From Lentisphaerae bacterium GWF2_45_14 (lineage in GTDB: Bacteria > Verrucomicrobiota > Lentisphaeria > Victivallales > GWF2-45-14), in contig MHBG01000003.1 of NCBI GenBank assembly GCA_001804785.1, positions 1-41,367 on the forward strand: a stretch of 41,367 nucleotides of DNA, written 5' to 3'. The notes under the pieces are model-generated. The model was not told the DNA's origin. It worked only from the letters and a program-made list of their open reading frames with translations, and did no database searches. This document shows, piece after piece, positions 8,801 to 15,833 of the stretch. How positions within the stretch are numbered: the first letter of the stretch is position 1; every line of letters begins with the position of its first letter. Made by a program: the position numbers and the translations under genes.

Positions 8801-8946
8801 ACGGCAGCGGCAAAACACTTTCGGAAATAAAGCTTTCATCATTGTCCGAAATGAAAAACGAACTATGCGGCCGCTTGAGAAAATTCAGCAATTTCGGAGG
8901 TTCATTGATAAATGACTACGAGTTGCTCAAGGATATGAAAAACTGA
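5851..8946 (+). CDS. Outer-membrane lipoprotein: TolC-like channel fused to a TIM-barrel-like domain
   Basis: A 1031-residue protein. The signal peptide ends in a lipobox, VLASC, with the acylated Cys at 22 and Ala at +2 (no inner-membrane retention signal), so it should reach the outer membrane. Residues about 90-320 are beta-rich and recall propeller-type repeats. Residues about 420-770 carry two TolC-like halves of long amphipathic helices (for example AENEFNAAQSEYNNAVESF and EIKTSVHAAYKDIVVLKTA). Residues about 775-1031 look like a glycoside-hydrolase-type TIM barrel, with GIDLDIKPFLLPEW near 878; where such barrels have Glu after D-x-D-x, this one has Lys. Much larger than ordinary TolC (about 450-500). 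Start at ATG 5851 (not upstream ATG 5800) because only this start gives the signal peptide directly; it overlaps the regulator gene. Together with the HlyD and GT2 genes it probably forms the exit duct for a polysaccharide. Confidence 0.75.
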   Translation: MKKSKPLFVLLAVISFTVLASCAKTRIKDRYDEEILTQEEDRFNLYKQANSVKAREIPGAPSKPQADEKTNWFSYLFSGSYREKMRFYSLSEMKGLQPLDMDSPDLSETYSIMAICWNDNAPVLRFWQRYFNSKAVEFSFPLNKNNSREISRDASTVRREIIISLRQGTMLPWIMMDDYEIFRITVNEDLKSGIWTIEKVDQLTDNRYDDVQALLSESGGEILFTTIEDDKPSVNIMDASGGHVVRIAEKASMPFYLPASNDVIFVKEDEEGVRDFYVYQARDGKTVKADTSQIVSAIRTVPYTSLKSKYMTIGAFRRGSAPDISGTKTITYSEIISSGLRGSPEILRDYYEYESSMARTVENLYDQGPDAFFSSYYLADNYIFLKKPDGESRDNVGDVISMENFLRLTGGMTVPVIPNVPLKLAEYAQDRYGQEAARLQFLKTVNTALGNFNSSCFEYILWENSIEKYSRTVEIALGKYEKFRIQREAGYNINERVLFAENEFNAAQSEYNNAVESFIGCQYKLYELLGLNIPHPLKIEYPEKEKLLQAPELRDLEWFQAQAQINHPDIQRMNFMLLGAAAIRDMGPPALRSDGVKVSITYGYGIDKWSKAIDDFLLLGLAHAFPLRLPVLGRSYYDNWSAKIESLRNEKFRIQGEIKTSVHAAYKDIVVLKTAIATQESRTELFKERFRIGSIYDKVGNFEFQTALPDALNISQINDTETSEIELLKAEIKLVQMRSEYFKRLSALYSASGISAKLVSDLLVRMKPEKSGQEAFVNGIYLMAPLEIIRSKEERNAFLSFCEKSGVNEINCLISSGPNNLSVLEDYAHELRYFLNQCAAKNISVNALIKGEAFLSPAGRKKLEALTESILRFNKFQGIDLDIKPFLLPEWKDSSEREKICDSYLAAVKKVSESCGRNRLSIEIPLFLKNQETKNGNLPEALSIYAGAFNISSLRTDTESVEAFLEDKKISARINAQVDLRSPYGSGKTLSEIKLSSLSEMKNELCGRLRKFSNFGGSLINDYELLKDMKN

Positions 8947-8966
8947 ATTTATAAAGAGAAGAGATC

Positions 8967-10163
8967 ATGGCAATAAGACTCAGACAAATAGAAAAAAGCT
9001 ATACGGAAATTCCGGAACTCATGCAGCGGGCAGAGGAAAAGAATATAATCCTGAGAAAGCTCAAAATGTGGGTCTCTATAGCGATTGCGATATTCCTGGT
9101 AATCCTAGGATACTATATATTCCTAGGCCCGATAAGCGGATACGTAATCCTGAACGCAAACTCCATTACAGTCAAATCCACGGAGTACGGAGTCGTAGAA
9201 TACATTGCATCGGGAAGACTCTCAAAAGAAGTGACTCGCGGAGATGTTCTTGCTAAGATAAGAGTGCTCGGTGGCAACGCAGCGGCAATGGATCAGGAAC
9301 TGGCCAGATTGAGACTGGAACTTATAAAGGCCCAAATAAATTCAGATACAATGACAAGCGAACTGAGTTCTGCCCGAGAGCGGATGGGAATGGAGGGAAT
9401 ACGCATTGAGCTCGCACTCAAACTGGCAAAGGACGGACTCGAACGCGGCAAAATAAACCTTACCAAGGCATCCGATATTTTTGAATCCAGGAAAAAAGAC
9501 ATGGAGAAGGCTGAACGCCTCTGGAATCTCGAAGCAATTTCAAAAACAGACTACCTTACCGTACAAAGAATGTACTCTCAGGCGGAGGCGGACTTCAAGA
9601 ATTCAGAAGTTTTCCTGAAAAGCCTCCAGTCTGAACTTGATTCCGCGGAGGCGGCAATGAAAAACTTTTTGGAGTTCGGCGAAAAAAATATGAAGGACCT
9701 GGAAGCGGGATCCGAAAGTTCCAAAATTTATATTGCCGAAGTTAAAAAGAACATCAAGACCATTGAAAGCATGAAAAATGGGACAGGCGAAATTCTAAGT
9801 GAAATAAAGAGCCCCATCAACGGAATCATAATGAGGCAGTTTTGCCGCAAGGGGGAATTTCTTTCCATAAGCCAGGAGATTTTCACCATTTACAGCCCCA
9901 AAACAATAAAACTGCTGGCCTACGTAAAGGCGAAATACAAAAAGGATATCAGACGGGGGCAGAAGGTAAAAATCAGAATGGGCGGGAAATATATTCAATC
10001 GCTGGTAGTCAATGTCCGCCCCGAACTGGAACAGCCGCCAAAAGAGATCATATCCTACGGGTTCCTCTCCAAAGAAAACTTTTTCCTTGTTGTTGAACTT
10101 GATCATTCCGAAGTACCGCCCGAAATGAGCCCGGGCGAGACAGGAAAAGCCTTCTTCAAATAA
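8967..10163 (+). CDS. HlyD/membrane-fusion-type periplasmic adaptor
   Basis: Links an inner-membrane export component to an outer-membrane channel. Residues 35-53 form one membrane anchor (MWVSIAIAIFLVILGYYIF). The barrel-sandwich (lipoyl-like) halves are at about 55-95 (GPISGYVILNANSITVKS...GDVLAKIRV) and 270-300 (SEIKSPINGIIMRQFCRKGE), split by a long coiled-coil hairpin (about 105-255). A beta-barrel region follows (IKLLAYVKAKYKKDIRRGQKVKIRMGGK). A good Shine-Dalgarno (AGAGAAGAG) lies before ATG 8967, 20 bases after the previous stop. Its placement between the TolC-like gene and a GT2 synthase resembles adaptor plus synthase pairs such as Alg44/Alg8, but here the adaptor is a full HlyD type. 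Confidence 0.88.
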   Translation: MAIRLRQIEKSYTEIPELMQRAEEKNIILRKLKMWVSIAIAIFLVILGYYIFLGPISGYVILNANSITVKSTEYGVVEYIASGRLSKEVTRGDVLAKIRVLGGNAAAMDQELARLRLELIKAQINSDTMTSELSSARERMGMEGIRIELALKLAKDGLERGKINLTKASDIFESRKKDMEKAERLWNLEAISKTDYLTVQRMYSQAEADFKNSEVFLKSLQSELDSAEAAMKNFLEFGEKNMKDLEAGSESSKIYIAEVKKNIKTIESMKNGTGEILSEIKSPINGIIMRQFCRKGEFLSISQEIFTIYSPKTIKLLAYVKAKYKKDIRRGQKVKIRMGGKYIQSLVVNVRPELEQPPKEIISYGFLSKENFFLVVELDHSEVPPEMSPGETGKAFFK

Positions 10164-10181
10164 AACACCAGGAAGTGACGA

Positions 10182-11504
10182 ATGGAGCTTTTCTACACAA
10201 TTGAGGATATGGTCATATCCTTGAAGGACTATGCCCTGCTGCAGTTTGAATCACGGACGATTTACAACTGGGTTTTCTTTTTCTTTCCTCTTGTTGTTTT
10301 CGTGGAAATCCCCAGATATTTTATTCCCTCTCTGCTCTTGCCGTTCCTACATTATCTCGGGGTAAAGACTGGCAATCAAAAAGCGGAACGGGAGTTCATG
10401 AAAAGAAAACCTTCCGTGAGCATCATAGTAGCAGGAAGGAACGAGGAGAAGGTAATCGGCTCGACGATAGAGTCGCTCCTGAATCTGCCCTATGAAAATA
10501 AAGAGATTATAGTCGTTGACGACAACAGCAACGACAAGACTTATGCCATCTGCAGAGAATATGCGAGAAAGGGGCTTATCCGGCTTTTTAGAAATAATTC
10601 AAAAACGGGGAGAGCCGGAAGGCCGGTGGCCTCCAATTTCGGGTTCAGAGTCTCTACAGGCGAATTCATAATAAGCGTAGACGCAGATACCAGCTATGAT
10701 TTCGACATTATTGAAAAGATGATAGGGCCGTTCCACGACAGAAAAGTCGGAGCTGTCGCGGGAAATCTAAAAGTGAGGAATATCAGCAAAAGCATTTGGA
10801 CCAACTTTCAAGCGGTAGAGTACCTGATATCCATAGGTCTGTGGAAGAGATGGACAGGCCTCTTCAATGTAACGATGCAGGCATCGGGCGCGTTCGGCGC
10901 GTTCAGGCGTGAGGCGATCCTTGACTTCAAAGGCTGGGACCCGGAATTGGCGGAAGATGCTGATATTTCGCTGAAGGTCAGGAAATGCGGCTGGAACATC
11001 GTATTTGCTCCTTACGCCATAGCAATGACGACCGTACCCGAAAATCTCAAAACACTTGTAAAACAGCGGGTGCGGTGGGACAAAGGAACGGTGAGAACTT
11101 ATTTCCACAAGCACGGCGACATGCTGAGGGCCTTCTGGCGCTATAGGTTCGGTGAATTCTACGAGATATTCATGGGGTACATGATGGACTATATTTTCCC
11201 GTTTGTTTATGTAATCTACCTTACTATAATGTGTTTATACAGTATTCAGCTGCTGGTCTTCGCACTTTTCGCTGCATATATGTTGTATATAGTGATGACC
11301 TTCGTAACCCTGTTTTCCGTAATATCCTTCAGTGAAAGGCGTTCAGAAGAATGGCGACTGCTCTGGTACGCCCCTGTCTTTCCTTTTTATAAGGAGATAT
11401 TCAGGTGGGTGAGGCTCTATGCGAACATCATGGAGACTTTCCGCTGGAAATACAAAGAATCCTACATTCCCGAATCTGGGTACAAAGAGACGACCCGCTG
11501 GTAA
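10182..11504 (+). CDS. Processive GT2 glycosyltransferase (BcsA/HAS-like exopolysaccharide synthase)
   Basis: Inner-membrane synthase of 440 residues that should polymerise a nucleotide sugar and may extrude the chain. Catalytic motifs are complete: VVDDNSND with Asp113/Asp114, the D-x-D at Asp167/Asp169 (VDADT), the ED base at Glu258/Asp259 (ELAEDADIS) and Q-x-x-R-W at 295-299 (QRVRW), the mark of processive beta-glycan synthases. Membrane segments occur at about 28-60 and several at about 325-390. There is no PilZ domain, so if it is regulated by a second messenger the sensor must be elsewhere; the first gene of the operon is the candidate. The sugar product cannot be deduced. Good Shine-Dalgarno (AGGAAGTG) before ATG 10182. 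After the stop, 11505-11627 holds no gene I can support. Confidence 0.9.
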   Translation: MELFYTIEDMVISLKDYALLQFESRTIYNWVFFFFPLVVFVEIPRYFIPSLLLPFLHYLGVKTGNQKAEREFMKRKPSVSIIVAGRNEEKVIGSTIESLLNLPYENKEIIVVDDNSNDKTYAICREYARKGLIRLFRNNSKTGRAGRPVASNFGFRVSTGEFIISVDADTSYDFDIIEKMIGPFHDRKVGAVAGNLKVRNISKSIWTNFQAVEYLISIGLWKRWTGLFNVTMQASGAFGAFRREAILDFKGWDPELAEDADISLKVRKCGWNIVFAPYAIAMTTVPENLKTLVKQRVRWDKGTVRTYFHKHGDMLRAFWRYRFGEFYEIFMGYMMDYIFPFVYVIYLTIMCLYSIQLLVFALFAAYMLYIVMTFVTLFSVISFSERRSEEWRLLWYAPVFPFYKEIFRWVRLYANIMETFRWKYKESYIPESGYKETTRW

Positions 11505-11627
11505 CGAGTCAGAGGATTGGATGGCAGGACACGTTGCACTGCGACGCAAAGATAACCTAGGATGTTTCACCTTTTCATTCAAGCCTGTTGGCCGGGCCCG
11601 ATCGACTGAAATTATGCTAAAAAGCTA

Positions 11628-11656
11628 TTGACAAATTTCTTTTTCCGCAATATACT
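11628..11656 (+). promoter_or_regulatory. Sigma-70-like promoter of the LacI operon
   Basis: A perfect TTGACA (11628-11633) and TATACT (11651-11656, five of six) with a 17-base spacer. The start codon of the LacI-type gene is at 11687. The closely overlapping downstream genes suggest a single four-gene transcript to 15629. Confidence 0.8.
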
Positions 11657-11668
11657 TACTCGTGTAAG
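11655..11668. promoter_or_regulatory. Candidate LacI-type operator overlapping the -10 region
   Basis: CTTAC-TCGT-GTAAG is a hyphenated palindrome of 14 bases beginning within the -10 box and covering the transcription start. A LacI-family dimer bound here would block RNA polymerase, which fits autorepression by the gene directly downstream. LacI-family operators are more often centred on a CG pair; this one has an even 4-base centre. Inference only. Confidence 0.45.
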
Positions 11669-11686
11669 CAAAAAGGAATATTTCGG

Positions 11687-12682
11687 GTGAAAACACTTTC
11701 GCAGATAGCAAAGGAACTTGGGGTCTCCAGGGCCGCGGTTTCATATGTCTATAACAATAAGTGGCGCGAGCAGAGAATAAACGAGGCCTTGGCCGCAAAG
11801 ATAATGGAAAAGATAAAGGTCGAGGGGTGTGTTCCCGACCAGCTTGGCAAGCAGCTCAGGACAGGCCGGACAAATACAATAGGCGTTCTACTGACAGACC
11901 TCGAACGTTATTTCAACCTAGAACTGCTCGGAGGTATTCAGAAGAAACTGACGGAGACCGATTACTTGATGCTTCTCGGGAATTCGTACTTCGGGAAAAA
12001 GGAATATTCCTTTTTTTCCAGAATGCTTTCCCGAAAAGTTGACGGGATTATATTCTGTCCGTCGGGCAAATCAGATGAGGTGACTTCGCTTTTGAAAAAT
12101 GATAAGCCGCAGATGGTCTTTTTGGATAATTATCTTCCGGAATTCAAGGATATCCCTTATATAGCGACAGACAGCTACGCCGCCTCATCTATGATCGTTG
12201 AACACTGCGCATCATGCGGCTGCCGGAAAATGGCATGGATAGGGGGCCATGAGAAAAATGCTATTATCAACGACCGACTTCAGGGCTTTCTCAAGGCTAT
12301 GAAGGAACGGAACTTGAAGGTGGACAAGCAGTTAATCTCCAGAGGACGCTCCACCACGGAGGCAATAGAAACTGTATTCTCACAAGGAACGCCTGACGCA
12401 CTGATATTCGACTCGCTTGTTTATATTGACATCGCACTTGATATACTGAAAGAAAAAAAAATGCTCAATGGGATGAAAGTCCGTATCACAGGCTTCGACA
12501 GGCCGTCATTATCAGGCGCTTTTAAGGAAATAACCGGAGCAATCCCTTACGTAAAACAGGATACCGAGCTTATGGGAAGCACGGCGGCCCAGATATTGAT
12601 TGATATGATTTCAGGGAAAGTCCCGGAAAAGAAAGAATATCTCATCAACGCGGAATTTATAACACCCGGAAAGGAAAAATGA
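11687..12682 (+). CDS. LacI-family transcriptional regulator
   Basis: A sugar-responsive DNA-binding repressor or activator, 331 residues. The N-terminal helix-turn-helix and hinge are typical: TLSQIAKELGVSRAAVSYVYNNKW (starts at residue 3) followed by the hinge region ending GKQLRTGRTNTIGVLLTDLERYF. The rest is a periplasmic-binding-protein-like sensor domain (for example GIIFCPSGKSDE, DGII, MVFLDNYL, CRKMAWIGG, ITGFDRP). Start is GTG 11687, with AAGGA at 11674-11678 as ribosome site; no ATG fits the conserved N-terminus. Its stop overlaps the start of the dehydrogenase gene (ATGA), so it is the first gene of the operon it probably controls. Ligand unknown. Confidence 0.93.
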   Translation: MKTLSQIAKELGVSRAAVSYVYNNKWREQRINEALAAKIMEKIKVEGCVPDQLGKQLRTGRTNTIGVLLTDLERYFNLELLGGIQKKLTETDYLMLLGNSYFGKKEYSFFSRMLSRKVDGIIFCPSGKSDEVTSLLKNDKPQMVFLDNYLPEFKDIPYIATDSYAASSMIVEHCASCGCRKMAWIGGHEKNAIINDRLQGFLKAMKERNLKVDKQLISRGRSTTEAIETVFSQGTPDALIFDSLVYIDIALDILKEKKMLNGMKVRITGFDRPSLSGAFKEITGAIPYVKQDTELMGSTAAQILIDMISGKVPEKKEYLINAEFITPGKEK

Positions 12683-13716
12683 TTATGAGTATCAGTGAAT
12701 CAAACGCAATCGTCATCGAAAGACCGAGGCAGGCAAGCTTCAGGAAAATAAAGCTTACACCCGTTCATGAAAATGGGATTATATGCCGCACAATCATGAG
12801 CGCCATAAGTTCGGGAACGGATATGAAGACATGGATGGGGCTACAACCAGCCGAGGCGCTCTATTACCCGCTTGTACCCGGATATGAAAACGCCGGAGAA
12901 GTCATCGAAGGCTCGGATGGAATCAGCAAGGGAACAAGGGTAATGATAAACGAATGCCGGCAGTTCGGGGACATCTGTGCGGCATGGGGCGGCAACAGCG
13001 AATATGTGGTAAAGGATTCATTTACGGCACCTGGTGCCTTTGACTCGGTTGCTGTCATTCCTGAGAATCTCTCCTACAAAGAGGCCGTGCTTGCGTATCT
13101 GCCCTGCGTATCACTAAAAGGAATAAGGAGAATCCCCCTCGAAGGGAATGAAAAAGTGCTCGTGACCGGTGCGGGAATGATAGGGATAAGCGCTATCCAG
13201 ATACTGAAGATACTCTACCCCGAAATAACAGTGATATCTCTGGAACCGCATCCGTTCAGAAGAGAAATAGCATCATTCTATGCCGATCACGTGCTTGCCC
13301 CTGACGGAAGCGAAGTCAAAAAGCTCATGGAGATATGCGGCGGGAAACTTGCTGATGCAGTTATCGAATGCTCAGGCAACGCCTCGATGCCGGGGACTCT
13401 TCATCGTTTTATAAAGGACGGCGGCTGGAACAAAGATGACAAACCGGCACATATACATCTTCAGGGAGATTATCCCGGCAGGATTGTTATGGATGGATAC
13501 AATAAGTGGTTTACCAAAAACTGTACGATTACGATGACCTGTGCCCTCGCGCCGGGCGGCAAAGAAGAGATTCTACAGTGGATGAGCGAAGGAAGATTCG
13601 ATACATCGAGATTTCCGGTCGAAATATGGCCTGCTGGAAAGTGCGCCGAGGCTTATAAGTACAAGGAAGAAAAAGGCGAAGAAGTTTTCAAAATACTATT
13701 CGACTGGCAGGAATAA
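12679..13716 (+). CDS. MDR-family (alcohol/sugar) dehydrogenase without catalytic zinc cysteine
   Basis: Medium-chain dehydrogenase/reductase of 345 residues. The GroES-like N-terminal half includes YPLVPGYENAGEVIEGSDGI; the Rossmann half includes VLVTGAGMIGISAIQIL and VISLEPHPFRREIA. In zinc-dependent members the catalytic ligand lies in a C-G-T-D motif; here it reads SSGTD, and the four-Cys structural zinc lobe is missing, so this is probably a non-zinc or altered-metal member. Given the LacI regulator and TIM-barrel isomerase beside it, oxidation of a sugar or polyol is likely. Start ATG 12679 overlaps the LacI stop; ATG 12685 is equally possible. Confidence 0.82.
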   Translation: MIMSISESNAIVIERPRQASFRKIKLTPVHENGIICRTIMSAISSGTDMKTWMGLQPAEALYYPLVPGYENAGEVIEGSDGISKGTRVMINECRQFGDICAAWGGNSEYVVKDSFTAPGAFDSVAVIPENLSYKEAVLAYLPCVSLKGIRRIPLEGNEKVLVTGAGMIGISAIQILKILYPEITVISLEPHPFRREIASFYADHVLAPDGSEVKKLMEICGGKLADAVIECSGNASMPGTLHRFIKDGGWNKDDKPAHIHLQGDYPGRIVMDGYNKWFTKNCTITMTCALAPGGKEEILQWMSEGRFDTSRFPVEIWPAGKCAEAYKYKEEKGEEVFKILFDWQE

Positions 13717-13728
13717 GGAGGTTTTATT

Positions 13729-14565
13729 ATGAAGATCGGAAATGCTGCCTGGGGATTCAGGGAAACGCCGATAGAAAAACAGCTTGCGATAACGCAGGAT
13801 ATGGGGCTTGAACTGCTGGAACTCAGCATCGCGGGATATCCGACGAATGAGCTTCAGCTTGATTCCACGGCGGACGATATACTAAAAATCAAGGCACTCT
13901 TTAATCAATACGGAATAAGCGCGGAATGCGCGGCGGCTGGAAATGATTTTACGATGGCGGATGAAGAAAAATGCCGCATGGAGGTAGAAAAACTTTGCAG
14001 GGTGATTGATATCGCGGCTGCGACAAAGTCAAAGTTACTCAGGATATTTGCAGGTTTTTCTCCCGCTGCTGAGGTAAAAGGGAATCGCTGGAAAACAATG
14101 ATATCATGTATAAGGGAAACTGCGGCATACGCATCAAAGTACGGAATAGCGCTCGCAATAGAAACACACGGCGGAGTGGAGAGGGTTTCGGAAACAGAAT
14201 GTATTCACTTTCACAGCGTATCTACAGAACTTGAAATGTTTGTCGACCTGCTGAAAGAAATGCCCGTTAATGTGGGAGTAAATTTCGATCCCGCCAACCT
14301 TTACGCGGTCGGAATTGAGAAGCCTGAGAACTTCTTTGAGGCTGTCAGTTCACGTGTAAACTATATGCATCTCAAAGATTTCAAAAGGAACACCGCGACA
14401 GGTTTTCTGACTCCCGTCGCGTGCGGAGAAAGCGAAATGAACTGGAAAAATCTCATGGCCGCCATAAAAGACTTTTCAGGCCCGGCCCTCATCGAATATG
14501 AAAATACAGGAGACGCGGAAGACGGTTTCCGCCGTTCACTGGATTACCTGAAGGCAGTACTATGA
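13729..14565 (+). CDS. Xylose-isomerase-like TIM-barrel sugar isomerase/epimerase
   Basis: Member of the AP-endonuclease-2/xylose-isomerase-like barrel family, 278 residues, probably cytoplasmic and metal dependent. Visible barrel strands carry the expected ligands: LLRIFAGF, ALAIETHGG (Glu ligand), NVGVNFDPANL (Asp), NYMHLKDF (His) and ALIEYENTG (Glu). It has a strong Shine-Dalgarno (AAGGAGG) and follows the dehydrogenase by 12 bases; its stop overlaps the next start (ATGA). Epimerisation or isomerisation of a keto-sugar made by the dehydrogenase is a reasonable pairing. The exact substrate is not readable. Confidence 0.85.
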   Translation: MKIGNAAWGFRETPIEKQLAITQDMGLELLELSIAGYPTNELQLDSTADDILKIKALFNQYGISAECAAAGNDFTMADEEKCRMEVEKLCRVIDIAAATKSKLLRIFAGFSPAAEVKGNRWKTMISCIRETAAYASKYGIALAIETHGGVERVSETECIHFHSVSTELEMFVDLLKEMPVNVGVNFDPANLYAVGIEKPENFFEAVSSRVNYMHLKDFKRNTATGFLTPVACGESEMNWKNLMAAIKDFSGPALIEYENTGDAEDGFRRSLDYLKAVL

Positions 14566-15629
14566 GCCCGCAGCTTTCTCTTGAACTTCTCCACTTTCAG
14601 CTCACGTCGCGCTGCAATCTGGCGTGTTCTTTCTGCGGGCAGTGGGGAGAGCATGGTTTTAACAGGAAAAAGACCGTTAATGACGATATTTCTCCTGAAA
14701 TATGGCTCAAGGCGGCGAGGTCGGTCGCCGACTATTGCCGTCAGAGGAACATACCGCTTCCTTCCCTGGAACTCTGGGGCGGAGAGCCGCTTCTCTACAG
14801 GGATTTTGACACCCTGATTCCTGAGCTTGGGAAGCTGGGCTTCAGAATTGGCCTAGTCAGCAACGGTTCCATGTTGCAGGAAAAAGCGGAACTCATAAAT
14901 GAATACGTCAAAGTCCTTTTTGTCTCGATTGACGGCTTCGGTGAGGAGCACGACAGAATAAGAAGAAGCCCCGGCCTTTTTAAAAAGATAGAAGAAGGTC
15001 TTCTTGCGATAGGGCCGCATGTCAAGAAGTCAGCCTTGTGCGTCATCAGTTCTCAAAACCGCAAGTTGCTGCCCGAATTGCCTCTCAAGCTGGAGAATTT
15101 GAATCTCGATAATCTCATTGTCCAGAACCTTATTTTTACAAATGAAGCGGACGCTGAGAAATACCGTCAGTGGCTTTCTTCGGAATTTTCCATAGAAGCC
15201 AGGAATGTTTCTTCGTGGATAAATGACGACTGGAAGTCCTATATCGATGAACTGCCGGAAATAATCCGCATCATGAAGGGAAATATCTCCCGCGGCGTTT
15301 ACCGATTGGACACCTGCATCCTTCCCAGGGAGGAAACGCCGGAAAACGTTCTGGACTGGTACTGTGCTCAGGACGGTATCAAACCCGAAGAGAATCAGGC
15401 GGGCTTCTGCATTACCCCGTTCAAGCACATGCAGGTATTGGCTGACGGCAGGATTACTCCGTGCGTAGATTTCAATGATTTTTACGCGGGAAACATAGTT
15501 ACGGACAATATTATTGATGTGTGGCAGGGTAAATTGATGGAAAAATTCAGGCATGGGATTCAAAATGGGTGCAATCCACTGTGTAAAAGATGTCCGTGGC
15601 GCTATAACACTTCCTTTTGTATGACATAA
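14562..15629 (+). CDS. Radical SAM protein with SPASM-like C-terminal cysteines
   Basis: A 355-residue radical S-adenosylmethionine enzyme. The 4Fe-4S motif is C18-x3-C22-x2-C25 (SRCNLACSFCGQWGEHG), followed by the GGEP motif LELWGGEPLL and the SIDG strand VLFVSIDGFG. C-terminal cysteines (FCITPFKHMQVLADGRITPCVDF and CNPLCKRCPWR) fit a SPASM/twitch auxiliary-cluster domain. It is the last gene of the LacI operon, starting inside the previous stop codon. No precursor peptide gene is adjacent, so RiPP maturation is not supported. It could modify the sugar handled by the operon, or be a maturase; anaerobic sulfatase maturases have C-x-Y-C rather than the C-x-F-C seen here and are usually longer. 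Confidence 0.85.
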   Translation: MSPQLSLELLHFQLTSRCNLACSFCGQWGEHGFNRKKTVNDDISPEIWLKAARSVADYCRQRNIPLPSLELWGGEPLLYRDFDTLIPELGKLGFRIGLVSNGSMLQEKAELINEYVKVLFVSIDGFGEEHDRIRRSPGLFKKIEEGLLAIGPHVKKSALCVISSQNRKLLPELPLKLENLNLDNLIVQNLIFTNEADAEKYRQWLSSEFSIEARNVSSWINDDWKSYIDELPEIIRIMKGNISRGVYRLDTCILPREETPENVLDWYCAQDGIKPEENQAGFCITPFKHMQVLADGRITPCVDFNDFYAGNIVTDNIIDVWQGKLMEKFRHGIQNGCNPLCKRCPWRYNTSFCMT

Positions 15630-15647
15630 TGCGCTTAGCCCCTAAGC
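15630..15647. repeat. Palindromic repeat copy 1 (downstream of the radical SAM gene)
   Basis: TGCGCTTAGCCCCTAAGC starts on the base after the radical SAM stop codon. It contains the stem GCTTAG/CTAAGC around CCC. The same 18 bases occur at 30406-30423. It may act as a transcript-end hairpin, though only a short T-run (CTTTTA, about 15655-15660) follows. The remaining intergenic sequence to 15833 shows no gene I can support. Confidence 0.55.
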
Positions 15648-15773
15648 TGGAGTACTTTTAAATCAAAGATTGGTGCAAAAGCTCCGAATAATCATATAGC
15701 ATTATAGCACGGATTACAAGCACCGAAATAGGTTTCGTCCGGGGTGATATAGTCCCCAACTACCCCCAGTGAG

Positions 15774-15794
15774 GTATGCGGTATGCGGTATGCG
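15774..15794. repeat. Short tandem repeat, three copies of GTATGCG
   Basis: Three exact 7-base units in a row, about 40 bases beyond the 3' end of the TrkA-C membrane-protein gene. Too short to be a CRISPR or structural array; possibly replication slippage at the edge of an inserted segment. Confidence 0.6.
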
Positions 15795-15833
15795 CCTGGC
15801 TCCGGTTCTTTTATGTGCTTTTTATAGCGAGCG

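Noticed and set aside
11419-11631. 70-codon plus-strand frame across the end of the GT2 gene
   Set aside because: Mostly shadows the GT2 gene in another frame and runs into the LacI promoter; no ribosome site.
15030-15563. 177-codon minus-strand frame opposite the radical SAM gene
   Set aside because: Antisense to the SPASM-like cysteines and core; no supporting features.
14562-15629. Radical SAM protein as an anaerobic sulfatase maturase
   Set aside because: Cluster motif is C-x-F-C rather than C-x-Y-C, the protein is short for that family and it belongs to a different operon from the sulfatase.
14562-15629. RiPP maturation locus around the SPASM-like enzyme
   Set aside because: No short precursor-like gene or peptidase/transporter is adjacent.
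15774-15794. GTATGCG triple repeat as a CRISPR or attachment site
   Set aside because: Only 21 bases, no spacers, no integrase or tRNA gene nearby.
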